Numbered from the stretch's first letter, positions 31,689 through 40,639 are shown. The stretch is 64,000 bases of DNA from Stutzerimonas kunmingensis (GCF_021432085.1 NZ_CP090366.1:4154001-4218000); one strand, 5' to 3'. Translations and numbers: made by a program. Notes: generated from the letters alone by a model not told the origin.

Positions 31689-32069
31689 ATGAGCAAGACC
31701 GTGATCAACACCGACAAGGCGCCGGCCGCCATTGGCACCTACTCCCAGGCCATCAAGGCCGGCAACACCGTCTACCTGTCCGGGCAGATCCCGCTGGATC
31801 CCAAGAGCATGGAGCTGGTGGAAGGTTTCGAAGCGCAGGCGGTGCAGGTTTTCGAGAACCTCAAGGCGGTGGCAGAAGCGGCTGGCGGCTCGCTGAAGGA
31901 CATCGTCAAGCTCAACATCTTCCTCACCGACATCGGCAACTTCGCCACCGTCAACGAGGTGATGAGCCGCTACTGCCAGCAGCCGTACCCGGCGCGTGCC
32001 GCCATCGGTGTCTCCGCGCTGCCCAAGGGGGCGCAGGTTGAAATGGACGCCGTTCTGGTCATCGACTGA
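31689..32069 (+). CDS. ridA: 2-iminobutanoate/2-iminopropanoate deaminase RidA
   Basis: The 126-residue RidA has the canonical '[29 protein letters not shown]', '[23 protein letters not shown]' and the catalytic Arg of the PARA motif. It hydrolyses reactive enamines/imines made by PLP enzymes. It is a closer match to archetypal RidA than the copy beside dadA. It follows spoT, as in PAO1, and marks the last backbone gene before the accessory interval. Confidence 0.94.
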   Translation: MSKTVINTDKAPAAIGTYSQAIKAGNTVYLSGQIPLDPKSMELVEGFEAQAVQVFENLKAVAEAAGGSLKDIVKLNIFLTDIGNFATVNEVMSRYCQQPYPARAAIGVSALPKGAQVEMDAVLVID

Positions 32070-32113
32070 TCTGATCGTCTGTCGGCGCGGCGCCAGTCGC
32101 CGCGTCATCGACC

Positions 32114-32698
32114 TCAACGCACCAGAATTTCGACTCGCCGATTGCGCGTCTCGGCCGTGGCATCCGGCGTCGCTATCAGCAGATTGCGCTCGCCGTGGGA
32201 CTCCACCCGCAACTCCATCGCTTCCAGCCCCTTGGTACGCAACAGCTCGGCGACCGCCTGGGCGCGGCGCAAACCGACCTGCTCGTTGGCCGCACGATGA
32301 CCCAGCGTATCGGTATGGCCGATGACTGTTACCACCGGATAGTCCCGACGCTGGGCTGCCAGCAGAACGCTGTCCAGCAGTTGTTCAGCCGTGCTGTCCA
32401 GCGCGCCGGATGGCGCGATATGAAGGCTAAAACGCTCGGGCAATGCCGGCTGGGCAGCCAGCGCCTTGTCGAAGTCCGCCTTGCGGCGCATGTCCGGTAC
32501 GACATAGGCCTGACCGGTACCGGCAATTGCCATGCCTTGGCCAGACGCGTCCAACCGACGCTCCCCTTCCTCTCCAAGCATCACACCACCGCGCCCACCA
32601 CTGTCGTCCGCCAGCATCACGTAGGAATGCTGCGCGCAGCCCGCCACTGCCGTCATCGCCAGCAGCACCATCGTTTGCATCAGCGTAATCGGCTTCAC
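32114..32698 (-). CDS. OmpA-family lipoprotein
   Basis: The 194-residue protein has a lipoprotein signal ('LLAMTAVAGC', lipid Cys near residue 21). An OmpA-like peptidoglycan-binding domain is at its C-terminus ('VTVIGHTDTLGHRAANEQVGLRRAQAVAELL', 'RVESHGERN', 'RNRRVEILV'). The start is GTG 32698, which overlaps the stop of the FecR-domain gene by 4 nt (GTGA), so the two are translationally coupled. It probably anchors to the cell wall. Confidence 0.88.
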   Translation of the reverse strand: MKPITLMQTMVLLAMTAVAGCAQHSYVMLADDSGGRGGVMLGEEGERRLDASGQGMAIAGTGQAYVVPDMRRKADFDKALAAQPALPERFSLHIAPSGALDSTAEQLLDSVLLAAQRRDYPVVTVIGHTDTLGHRAANEQVGLRRAQAVAELLRTKGLEAMELRVESHGERNLLIATPDATAETRNRRVEILVR

Positions 32699-33156
32699 GG
32701 GCTCACCTTCATCAACACCTGGCCACCGCGCACGCCGATGCGGCCGTCCGGCGTGTCGACAGCGATGGCCTGTGGATCGAGGCGGGCCATGTCGCCCGCA
32801 ATCAGGTTGAGCGTGCCGCGATTGAGCGTCGCGCGCAGGCGCAGCTCATCCAATGCCGGGGCGAAGCGATAGTCGTCGAGGGTCAGCTCGCTGTGCGGGC
32901 CGAACGCCAAAACACTGCCGTCGCCGAGAATCACCCCCAGCGCACCTTCGGCGCCGGTGCTCAAAGTCACACCCGGCACGATTGCCTGGCCGACCTTGGC
33001 GGCGTTGGTATTGCCGCGGCTGCTGATGTACGCAGCGCCTTCCACCCGCGCCACATGGCCCACCGGTTCGGGTAGATTCTCGGCATTGGCAGGCGCAATC
33101 CAGACCGCGGCGGCCATGCAGAAGGCACGCAGCATGTAGTTATTGAAGCAAGTCAT
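32695..33156 (-). CDS. Exported FecR-domain protein
   Basis: The 153-residue protein has a signal peptide ('FCMAAAVWIAPANAEN'). A FecR beta domain follows: 'GHVARVEGAAYISSRGN', 'GDGSVLAFGPHSELTLDDYRF' and 'IAVDTPDGRIGVRGG'. It lacks the cytoplasmic anti-sigma helix and membrane segment of true FecR, so it is a periplasmic FecR-domain protein. It is coupled to the OmpA lipoprotein gene. Elsewhere such pairs often sit with a CHASE2-type cyclase, which is absent here. Confidence 0.82.
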   Translation of the reverse strand: MTCFNNYMLRAFCMAAAVWIAPANAENLPEPVGHVARVEGAAYISSRGNTNAAKVGQAIVPGVTLSTGAEGALGVILGDGSVLAFGPHSELTLDDYRFAPALDELRLRATLNRGTLNLIAGDMARLDPQAIAVDTPDGRIGVRGGQVLMKVSP

Positions 33157-33500
33157 CGAATTCTCGAATCGCCAGGAGTGCGCTTGGAGCGATACCGCTC
33201 CACTGCACTAAGGCAGTCCAAACCGGCAAAAAATCCCCTGCCGTTTCATTTTCCGGCGACTTGTTGATCGAACCGGGGCCACGCGGCTACCCCGGGGCGA
33301 TGAGTTCGGCCAACAGGCGTTTATCAGAATCCGCCAGACGAAATCTAAGAGGCAGTGTGGGCAGGCCCCACGGCGGCAACCTGCGTTGGCCAGATGCCTC
33401 ACCGGCACGCCTCATTCATGCCTGGTAGTGATGCGATCCGATTGCAGGTAGAACTCGCCGAAGCGATCGATCACCCGTCCCCCGGTAGCGTGAAACGCCT
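33157..33500. other. Intergenic region with no gene seen
   Basis: These 344 nt lie between the start of the FecR-domain gene and the end of the pseudogene. No credible coding frame or RNA gene was recognised. The region should contain the promoter of the FecR/OmpA pair and the 3' untranslated part of the pseudogene. Confidence 0.5.
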
Positions 33501-34258
33501 TCAGTTCACGTAACGCTGCGCCGCCTGCTGCAGCAGCCCTTCCTGCTTCATCTGGTCGAGGGTGCGCTGCAACTTCTCGACGACTGCATCCGGCGTTTCC
33601 TTGTTCAGCGCCAGATAGAGGTCGACACGGCTCAGGGTCAGCGCCACGGCCAGCGGGCCGACGCCGGCCTGCTTCGCCTCGTATTCGCCGGAGGGGTTGG
33701 TGGTCGCCCACAGATCGAACTGACCGGCCTTCAGCTTGGCCGGGGTGTCGATCAGCGAACTCTGCACCTCGATGCACGGTTGATCAGGTACTGACTGCCC
33801 ACGCTGCCATCCTTCGAGCCGATTCGATACTGCTTGGCAGCATCCAGGCTGGAGACCTGAATCTGGCTCTCCGGAGTCTTGAGCAGCACGATCTGGATCT
33901 CGCTGAGCGGACCGACCCACTTGTACTTGGGCTCGCGCTCGGGGGTACGGCTGAGGGAGAACACAGCGAAGCCCGGGGTCTTCTCGGCCAACTGCTGCAG
34001 GCGGCTCCACGGGAAACGCAGCGTCATCGCATAGGGCACGCCCGCACGCTTGAACAGCGCGGCCACCACCTCGGCATCAATGCCGCTGATCGCACCCTCC
34101 TTGGCGAAATTCTTGCCATCGTCGGCCATGCTGAACGGCGGGAAATTCTGCGTGAGCAGGTTGATGGTTTCCCCGTCGGCGCTGGCCGAGGCGAATGGCA
34201 GGAGGCTAATCAGCGCGCCCAGAAAAGCGCAGCGAAGATACTTCTTGTTGGTCGGCAT
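33501..34258 (-). pseudogene. Frameshifted periplasmic amino-acid-binding-like protein (SBP family 3)
   Basis: Two frames together make one protein of about 250 residues. The first begins at ATG 34258 with a signal peptide ('LGALISLLPFASASADG'), then 'LLTQNFPPFSM', 'ISGIDAEVVAALFKRAGVPY', 'FPWSRLQQLAEKTPG' and 'KYKWVGPLSEIQIVLL'. It continues to 'RIGSKDGSVGSQYLI', then falls out of frame and stops at 33752. The next frame continues the fold: 'IEVQSSLIDTPAKLKAGQFDLWATT...DLYLALNKETPDAVVEKLQRTLDQMKQEG', ending at 33501. The break lies near 33765-33800 and equals a loss of 1 (mod 3) nucleotides. No permease or ATPase genes are adjacent. A sequencing error cannot be excluded. Confidence 0.82.
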
Positions 34259-34738
34259 GTTGAAGTCTCGGGTCGATCGGACGTTGTTTTTCCGCACCGG
34301 CATCGGTTCCGGACGGCTGTCGGCAGGTTCTTATTGCGCCCGGTTCGGGACAAGCGACCGCGCGGCGATGAACCCTAACAGGGCCTTGCGGGACAATCTC
34401 TGCGCCGGATCACTTACGTGAGATGCCGTGCTCCGCCAGTCCCGCCGGGCGTCGCGGCACGTCATCCGGCGCACACTTTCGTTCCCCGCGCAGCCGGTCA
34501 TTCGTCGAAAACCTGCTCTCCGTTCGTCGCGTAGCCGCCCCCATGGTGGCACTTGCCGTATTCTCGCCGGCTATCGGAGTCTGCCGAGCCGAGACACAGT
34601 CGGGCATATAAATCGCATCCAACACATCCGAACTGTGGCGCGCCATGCAAATGGCGCCGCGGGGTTTCCCGCGAACAACTGTGGTCCGCCTCCTGGCGGT
34701 GGTTTGTCGAAACGTCGGGTTTCCCGATTGGATGTGAA
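34259..34738. other. Intergenic region upstream of the FtsH-like gene
   Basis: This 480-nt stretch separates the pseudogene from the FtsH-like gene, which are divergent. Reading frames crossing it have no ribosome site and no recognisable motif. 'gggcatataaatcgc' near 34604 is a possible -10-like element. I see no RNA gene or repeat. Confidence 0.5.
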
Positions 34739-36712
34739 ATGAAAACACCCCGTCTGCTACAAGGTCGCCGCGGCCCTGTACTTTTTATTTTCCTGCTCCT
34801 GCTGATCGCCGCCAGCGTCGCCTATTGGCAGTTGCGCCCCAGCGCCCCGTCGACGCCAGCCACTGGCGCGGCGGCGAGCATGCTCGAAGCCTTGCAGGAC
34901 TCCACCGAGCCCTGGCAGGCCAATCGCCGCGATCTCTCGGTGCTGATGAACGATCTGCGTGGCGCCAGCATTGCCAGCGCCGCATTGGGTAAGGATGCGG
35001 TCTACGTCAGCCTGCACGAGGGCCTGCGCTACTGGGTGCCGGACCAGTCCGGACGCGTCGCGAGACTGCTGCTCGAGCAGTACGCGCAGAGCAGCAGCGA
35101 GTTGTTCCCGTTGGCGATGTTCCAGACCGACGCGGAAAAGCCGTTTTACAAGATCCTTCTGCCCTACTCACCGATCGCCCTGCTGCTGATCGGCGCGGCG
35201 GTGTTCTTCGCCATGAAGACCCGTAGCTTTGAAGTCCAGCGAAAAGGCAGCGGCGTGACCTTCGCTGATGTCATCGGCGCCGCCGAGGCCAAGCAGGCGC
35301 TCAGCGACGTCACCGCCTACCTGCGCGATCCGGCCGCCTATGCCCGTCTCGGCGCCCGCCCGCCCAAGGGCGTGCTGCTGACCGGCGAGCCCGGCACCGG
35401 CAAGACCCAGCTGGCCAAGGCGCTGGCGAGTGAGTCGAATGCCAGCTTCATCCAGGTCACCGGCAGCGACTTCTCCTCGATGTATTTCGGTGTCGGCATC
35501 CAGAAGGTCAAGGCGCTGTTCCGCACCGCCCGCAAGCAGGCGCCGTGCATCATTTTTATCGACGAAATCGACGGCATCGGCAAGCGCGCCGAGCAGACAC
35601 GTTCCAGCGATGCCGAGAGCAACCGCATCATCAACCAGTTCCTCGCCGAGATGGACGGCTTCGATGGCGCCGCTGGCGTGCTGGTATTGGGCGCCACCAA
35701 CTTCCCCAACTCGCTCGACCCGGCGCTGGTGCGCGAAGGCCGCTTCGACCGCTCGATCGCCGTCGGGCTGCCCGGCCTTGATGACCGCGAAGCGCTGTTC
35801 CGCCTGTACGCCGGCAAGATCACTGCCGCGGCGGGTCTGGATTTCCCGCAACTGGCGCGCAACACCGTCGGCCTGACGCCGGCCGCGATCGCCTACATCG
35901 TCAACCACGCCGCGCTGCTGGCAGCGCGCGGCGGGGCAAATCAGGTCGAAATGGCCCACTTCGTCGATGCCGTGGAAACCTGCCGCATCGGCGAGCAGCC
36001 ATCCGGCGTGACGCCGATGTCGCCGACCGATCGCAAGCGCATTGCCGTGCACGAGGCTGGCCACGCGCTGGTCGCAGCCGCGCTGAATGTCGGCCGGGTG
36101 GAAAAGGTCACCATCCTGCCGCGGGGTCAGGCGCTGGGTGTGACGCTGGTAACGCCGGTGGAAGACAAGCGCCTGCACATGTATTCCGAACTGCGCAATC
36201 GCATCCAGATGCTGCTGGCCGGGCGCGGCGCCGAGCAGCTGTATTTCCACGAGGTGTCGTCCGGCGCCGGGCAGGATCTGCAGGAAGCCTCGAAGATCGC
36301 CCTTTCCATGGTCGGCGCCCTCGGCATGGGCCCGCGCGGCTCGCTGTTGAGCCTGCAGGCCGTGCGAGACGCGCATCTGGACAGCGATCCGCGAGAAGCG
36401 CTGGAAGCGGCCGATGAGCTGCTGCAGCAGCTCAATCAGGAGTGCCTGGCCCTGCTGCAGCGATTGAAACCGGCGCTCGACCACATCACCGAGCGCCTGC
36501 TCGCGGTGGAAACCGTGCCTGGAGAAGAGGTGCTGGCGGCCATCGAACGGTTGCCCGTGCACCATCACGAAGCCAGTGTCAGCTCGATCATCGGCCATGC
36601 GCTGAACAGCATCGACCGCGTCGCGGCCAGCGCCATGGACAGCACCGACAGCTTCGAACTGTCGCCGGTGGTATCGAGCGAGCCGGAAGACGACGGCCCG
36701 ACCCGGCTCTGA
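34739..36712 (+). CDS. FtsH-like membrane AAA+ zinc metalloprotease (divergent paralog)
   Basis: The 657-residue protein has the FtsH layout: a membrane helix near 15-33, a ~100-residue periplasmic segment, a second helix near 141-160, an AAA+ domain and an M41 protease. Walker A is GEPGTGKT (216-223; canonical FtsH has GPPGTGKT) and Walker B is 'IIFIDEID'. The second region of homology is 'NSLDPALVREGRFDRSI'. The zinc site is HEAGH at 438-442, with a downstream Asp in 'GQDLQEASKIAL'. The pore loop reads 'SDFSSMYFGVG', where housekeeping FtsH has 'SDFVEMFVGVG'. Housekeeping ftsH of Pseudomonas lies elsewhere, beside folP, so this is a second, accessory copy. The substrate is unknown. Confidence 0.88.
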   Translation: MKTPRLLQGRRGPVLFIFLLLLIAASVAYWQLRPSAPSTPATGAAASMLEALQDSTEPWQANRRDLSVLMNDLRGASIASAALGKDAVYVSLHEGLRYWVPDQSGRVARLLLEQYAQSSSELFPLAMFQTDAEKPFYKILLPYSPIALLLIGAAVFFAMKTRSFEVQRKGSGVTFADVIGAAEAKQALSDVTAYLRDPAAYARLGARPPKGVLLTGEPGTGKTQLAKALASESNASFIQVTGSDFSSMYFGVGIQKVKALFRTARKQAPCIIFIDEIDGIGKRAEQTRSSDAESNRIINQFLAEMDGFDGAAGVLVLGATNFPNSLDPALVREGRFDRSIAVGLPGLDDREALFRLYAGKITAAAGLDFPQLARNTVGLTPAAIAYIVNHAALLAARGGANQVEMAHFVDAVETCRIGEQPSGVTPMSPTDRKRIAVHEAGHALVAAALNVGRVEKVTILPRGQALGVTLVTPVEDKRLHMYSELRNRIQMLLAGRGAEQLYFHEVSSGAGQDLQEASKIALSMVGALGMGPRGSLLSLQAVRDAHLDSDPREALEAADELLQQLNQECLALLQRLKPALDHITERLLAVETVPGEEVLAAIERLPVHHHEASVSSIIGHALNSIDRVAASAMDSTDSFELSPVVSSEPEDDGPTRL

Positions 36713-36727
36713 GCCGGAGGGCGTAAC

Positions 36728-36758
36728 GATCCCGGCGGACGGCACATCCGCTGGGATC
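36728..36758. terminator. Hairpin between the converging FtsH-like and AraC-type genes
   Basis: A 12-bp stem with one mismatch (gatcccggcgga / tccgctgggatc) lies 15 nt after the FtsH-like stop and touches the end of the converging gene. There is no clear T-tract, so a bidirectional terminator is only likely. Confidence 0.45.
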
Positions 36759-37833
36759 AGTGCACGGCCGGCGCCACCTGCTGCAGCGTGGCGATGCCGT
36801 CCAGGCGCCGCGACAACACGCCGAAACGTCGCCGGTATTGCGCCGGCGTGAGGCCGACCTTGCGCCGGAACAGTCGACCGAAGAAGCCGGCGTCCTGATA
36901 GCCGACCTCCCAGGCGATCGCTTCAACCGACAGCTCTCCGCTTTCCAGCAGTTGCTTGGCCTCCTCCAGCCGCAGGGTATGGATGTAATCCAGCGGCGTC
37001 AGTCCCGTGGCCAGGGCGAAGCGGCGCTGAAAGGTCCGCTCCGGCAGCCCGCTGATGCGCACCATGGCGCTCACCGGCGCCTCTTCCTCGTAATGCTGCG
37101 CGGCCCACTCCTGGCAGCGAGCGATCACCGGATCAGCCAGCTGGCCGGTGCGCATCATCGCGGCGTAGGCCAGCGGGCTGGTCGCGTCCCAGTCGAACAG
37201 GTTCAGCCGCGCCACCTCCATCGCCTCGCGCGCACCGACGAAACGGGCGATGAGAAACAGCCCCAGCGCATGCCAGCTGCTGCCACTGCCAGACATCACC
37301 AGGCGCTGGCCGACGCCGGTGCTGACCAATGCCTTGTCCGGATGCCAGCGCACGTCCGGGTATTCGCGACGCAGGCAATCGCAGTAGCCCCAGTGCGAAG
37401 TCCCTTCGCAGCCGGCCAAGAGCCCGGTACGCGCCAGCAGCATCGCCCCGGAGCAAGCCGCCGCCAGCGTCGCGCCGGCCGCATAGCGCTCGCACAGCCA
37501 TTGCGCCTCGGGCGCGTAGCGATCATCGAGCGGCTCCCAGGGGCTGACCGCCAGGTTGCTGACGATCACCACGTCGGTAGGCGGTGCGTCGTCCAGACTG
37601 GCATAAGGGTGGACAGGGATATCGTTGTAGACCCGCAGCGAGTGTCCGTCGCGGCTGACGATCAGCGGCAGGAAGGGCGACGCCACGTCGGCGCGGTGCA
37701 GCAGTTGCTGCCAGTCGCGACGGGCACCCAGCAGAAGATCGTAGAGGCCGAACAGCGTCGAGGCCGTACTGTCCGGCGTCGCCAGCAGGGCGACGGTCAG
37801 CGGCGGGCGTTCGGCGATCTCTGAGCGGGCCAT
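36757..37833 (-). CDS. GlxA-type AraC family transcriptional regulator
   Basis: The 358-residue regulator has an N-terminal DJ-1/PfpI-like (class I amidotransferase-like) domain. The nucleophile-elbow region is 'LAAACSGAMLLARTGLLAG', preceded by 'DVVIVSNLAVSPWEPLDD'. The C-terminal AraC domain has 'VSAMVRISGLPERTFQRRFALATGLTPLDYIHTLRLEEAKQLL'-type HTH 1 and 'VEAIAWEVGYQDAGFFGRLFRRKVGLTPAQYRRRF'-type HTH 2. The same frame stays open far upstream only because of GC-rich codon bias; ATG 37833 is the family start. It is divergent from the TPR gene, a possible target. Confidence 0.88.
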   Translation of the reverse strand: MARSEIAERPPLTVALLATPDSTASTLFGLYDLLLGARRDWQQLLHRADVASPFLPLIVSRDGHSLRVYNDIPVHPYASLDDAPPTDVVIVSNLAVSPWEPLDDRYAPEAQWLCERYAAGATLAAACSGAMLLARTGLLAGCEGTSHWGYCDCLRREYPDVRWHPDKALVSTGVGQRLVMSGSGSSWHALGLFLIARFVGAREAMEVARLNLFDWDATSPLAYAAMMRTGQLADPVIARCQEWAAQHYEEEAPVSAMVRISGLPERTFQRRFALATGLTPLDYIHTLRLEEAKQLLESGELSVEAIAWEVGYQDAGFFGRLFRRKVGLTPAQYRRRFGVLSRRLDGIATLQQVAPAVH

Positions 37834-37944
37834 GGCGGAAATAGCCGGTTTGTTTCCAGGATGACTGGGGTCCAACGTAAGCCAAACCCCGAGTATGGGC
37901 GCGTTGGCCGATGCCAACGAACCGGACTCATGGAGCATAGAACA

Positions 37945-39222
37945 ATGAAAGACGCACACGGGCACCAACTGACCGGCTGCAATAGCGAGGCGCAGGCCCT
38001 GCTCGATCAGGCGCTCGCGCAGTTCCGCTGCCTGCACGCCGAATCGCTGGCAACCACCGAAGCCACACTGCAGGCCTCGCCGGAACTGGTCATGGGCCAT
38101 GTCCTGCAGGCCTGGCTCTACCTGCTCGGCACCGAGGCGGCCGCCCTGCCGGTGGCCCGCGCCTCGTACGAGCACGCCCTGGAGCTGCCGCACAATGACC
38201 GCGAGGCCCGCCACCTGCAGGCGCTGCGGCAACTGCTGGATGGCCGCTGGCACGCCGCCGGACGCGTGCTGGAAGACCTCAGCATCGACTATCCCCACGA
38301 CATGCTGGCGCTGCAGGCGGGACAGCAGATCGACTTTTTCACCGGCGATGCACGCATGCTGCGCGACCGCATCGCCCGCGTCCTGCCGGACTGGTCGCTG
38401 GAAGTGCCTGGCTACCATGCGCTGCTCGGCCTGTACGCGTTCGGACTGGAAGAGACCGGCGATTATCGGCTCGCCGAACGCTATGGCCGTGAAGCGATCG
38501 CGCTTCAACCCGACGACGCCTGGGCGCAGCATGCCGTCGCGCATGTGCTGGAGATGCAGGGGCGGCGCGAGGAAGGCATCGCCTGGATGCGCGGCAACCC
38601 GGCCTGGCAGCAGGACAGCATGCTGGCGGTGCACAACTGGTGGCACCTGGCGCTGCATCATATCGAACTGGACGATTGCGATACTGCGCTGGCGCTGTTC
38701 GATGGCCCGGTGAATGGCCGACAGAGCACCCTGGCGCTGGAGCTGATCGACGCCAGCGCACTGCTCTGGCGGCTGCAACTGCGTGGCGTGGATGTCGGCG
38801 AACGCTGGGCGGGCGTGGCTGAGCGCTGGGCAGCGATGGCAGCGGACGGCAACTATGCCTTCAACGACTTTCACGCTGCGATGGCCTTCGCCAGCGCCGG
38901 CCGCGATGACCTGCTGGGCCTGCTGCGCGAAGCCCAGCGACGGGCATGCGCGCGGGACGACGACAACGCACGTTTCACCAGCCAGATAGGCGCTCCGGGC
39001 GTCGAGGCGGTGGTGGCGTTCGTCGAGGGCGACCACGGGCGATGCGTGGAGCGGCTACGGGCGATCCGCAATCAGGCGCAGCGTTTCGGCGGCAGTCATG
39101 CACAGCGCGACCTGGTCGACCAGACACTGATCGCCGCGGCCGAGCGCGGCGGTCAGCAGCGCCTTGCGCGCGCCCTGCAGCGCGAGCGCCAGCTACTTGC
39201 CGAACAACGGCGCATGCAGTGA
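37945..39222 (+). CDS. TTC38-like tetratricopeptide repeat protein
   Basis: The 425-residue soluble protein is built of helical TPR-like repeats. It includes 'HNWWHLALHHIELDDCDTALALFD' (about residues 232-255) and 'YHALLGLYAFGLEETGDYRLAERYGREAIALQPDDAWAQH'-type repeats. The HxWWHLAL block is characteristic of the TTC38 family, shared by bacteria and animals and without an assigned biochemical function. ATG 37945 has GGAG 9 nt upstream. It is divergent from the GlxA-type regulator. Confidence 0.82.
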   Translation: MKDAHGHQLTGCNSEAQALLDQALAQFRCLHAESLATTEATLQASPELVMGHVLQAWLYLLGTEAAALPVARASYEHALELPHNDREARHLQALRQLLDGRWHAAGRVLEDLSIDYPHDMLALQAGQQIDFFTGDARMLRDRIARVLPDWSLEVPGYHALLGLYAFGLEETGDYRLAERYGREAIALQPDDAWAQHAVAHVLEMQGRREEGIAWMRGNPAWQQDSMLAVHNWWHLALHHIELDDCDTALALFDGPVNGRQSTLALELIDASALLWRLQLRGVDVGERWAGVAERWAAMAADGNYAFNDFHAAMAFASAGRDDLLGLLREAQRRACARDDDNARFTSQIGAPGVEAVVAFVEGDHGRCVERLRAIRNQAQRFGGSHAQRDLVDQTLIAAAERGGQQRLARALQRERQLLAEQRRMQ

Positions 39223-39225
39223 AAG

Positions 39226-39247
39226 GATGGCGCCCACGGGCGCCATC
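39226..39247. terminator. Hairpin between converging TTC38-like and TPM genes
   Basis: A perfect 9-bp stem (gatggcgcc / ggcgccatc) with a 4-nt loop starts 4 nt after the TTC38-like stop. It can serve both converging genes; no T-tract follows. Confidence 0.5.
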
Positions 39248-39259
39248 GCTGCTGGAGAG

Positions 39260-39877
39260 TTAAGGCAACACCACCAGCCGGTTCGGCAGTTCGTTGCGTT
39301 CGTGGGTCTTCGGCACATGCTGCGCCAGCAGCGCCTCACTGGCTTCGATGCAGCCAAGAAAGCCTTCGAGCACCTGGCCCTGCTTCACCCGATCGGTGAA
39401 GCAGGCGACGACAGACTCCCATGCGGCATTGTCGATGCGGCTGGAAATGCCGCGGTCGACCAGAATCTCCACATAGCGCTCTGCTTCGGAGACGAAGATC
39501 AACACGCCGGTGTCGCCTTCGGTGTGATGCAGATTGAGTTCGATGAACTGACGCCGCGCCAGATTGCAGGCACGCCAGTTGCGCACCGAACGGGGGATCA
39601 GATGGCTGGTCAGCGCCGGCATGCGGAACATCACCGCAAGCACGATAAATGTCGCCCACTGCACGAGCAGCAGCTGCCATGCGCCAAGCCAGCCACTGAA
39701 GAACAGCAGCGCTCCGGGTAACAGCAGCGCGATCAGGCCGGCCCACAGCAGCGGGATGTAGTGGTAGTCGTCTGCCTGCGCGGCCAGCACCGTGACCAGC
39801 TCGGCATCGGTGCTGCGCTCGACGCGCTCGATCGCTTCGGCTACCTGTTGCAGTTCGCTTTCGCTCAGTAAGGTCAT
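39260..39877 (-). CDS. TPM-domain membrane protein
   Basis: The 205-residue protein has 'LSESELQQVAEAIERVERSTDAELVTVLA', two adjacent membrane helices (about residues 42-85) and a TPM (Psb32/YgcG) domain ('HTEGDTGVLIFVSEAERYVEILVDRGI'). It is the third gene of the lemA-tpm-tpm cluster, starting 18 nt after the second. Its function is unknown; these proteins are linked to envelope processes. Confidence 0.85.
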   Translation of the reverse strand: MTLLSESELQQVAEAIERVERSTDAELVTVLAAQADDYHYIPLLWAGLIALLLPGALLFFSGWLGAWQLLLVQWATFIVLAVMFRMPALTSHLIPRSVRNWRACNLARRQFIELNLHHTEGDTGVLIFVSEAERYVEILVDRGISSRIDNAAWESVVACFTDRVKQGQVLEGFLGCIEASEALLAQHVPKTHERNELPNRLVVLP

Positions 39878-39895
39878 CGTTCATCCATCATTGAT

Positions 39896-40639
39896 TTACC
39901 AGCCGCCGGAAGCGCCACCGCCGCCGAAACCGCCGCCGCCCCCACCGAAGCCACCGCCGCCGAAACCACCACCGCCGCCCCGCCCCATACCGCCAAGCAA
40001 GGCGCCCAGCAGCAAGGCACGACGACCGCCACCGCGGCCACCGCGCCCGCCGCCGATAACGAAGATTGCTACCAGCATGAGGAAGAAACCGAGAATCCCG
40101 AGGCCGCCGGGTTGCTCCTGCACCATCGGCATCACCGGGCGCAGCTCGGCCGGCAGCGGGTCACCGCCGAGCACGGTGACGATCGCCTCCGCACCTTCGG
40201 TGATCCCGGCCGTGAAGTCGCCGCGCTGGAATGCCGGCGCGATGATCCGGTTGATGATGACCGAGGACTGCGCGTCGGTGAGCCGGCCTTCCAGACCGTA
40301 GCCGACCTCGATGCGAATCTTGCGATCATCGCGAGCGACGATCAGCAGCGCACCGTTGTCCTCGCCCTTCTGGCCGATGCCCCAGGTACGGCCAAGCTCC
40401 AGACCGAATTCCTCGATGCTGCGCCCGCCCAGGTCCGGCACCGTGACAACGACAACCTGCTCACCGGTCGCCTGCTCGTGGCCGGCCAGCATGCTGGTCA
40501 GCCGCGCCTCGGCCTGGGTGTCGAGCAGCTCGGCACGATCGACCACGCGCCCGGTCAGCTCCGGGACCTCGGCTTCCTGGGCGACCAGGCTACCGGCCCA
40601 GAGCAGCAGGATCAGCAGCAGCGGAAACCTGGAGGTCAT
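39896..40639 (-). CDS. YgcG-type TPM-domain protein with glycine-rich tail
   Basis: The 247-residue protein has a signal peptide ('LLLILLLWAGSLVAQ') and a TPM domain ('LTGRVVDRAELLDTQAEARLTSML', 'GRTWGIGQKGEDNGALLIVARDDRKIRIEVGYGLEG'). One membrane helix ('LGILGFFLMLVAIFVIGGG') follows, then a Gly-rich low-complexity tail (GGGFGGGG repeats) ending 'GGASGGW'. This is the standard YgcG architecture. It overlaps the lemA stop by ATGA and precedes the second TPM gene. Confidence 0.9.
   Translation of the reverse strand: MTSRFPLLLILLLWAGSLVAQEAEVPELTGRVVDRAELLDTQAEARLTSMLAGHEQATGEQVVVVTVPDLGGRSIEEFGLELGRTWGIGQKGEDNGALLIVARDDRKIRIEVGYGLEGRLTDAQSSVIINRIIAPAFQRGDFTAGITEGAEAIVTVLGGDPLPAELRPVMPMVQEQPGGLGILGFFLMLVAIFVIGGGRGGRGGGRRALLLGALLGGMGRGGGGGFGGGGFGGGGGGFGGGGASGGW

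Noticed and set aside
37834..39036. N-terminal extension of the AraC-type regulator to 759 residues
   Set aside because: The extension runs antisense through the TTC38-like gene. The regulator domain starts naturally at ATG 37833.
39898..39980. Short GC-rich repeats (ccgccgccg) suggesting a CRISPR or minisatellite
   Set aside because: They encode the glycine-rich tail of the YgcG-type protein; there are no regular spacers.
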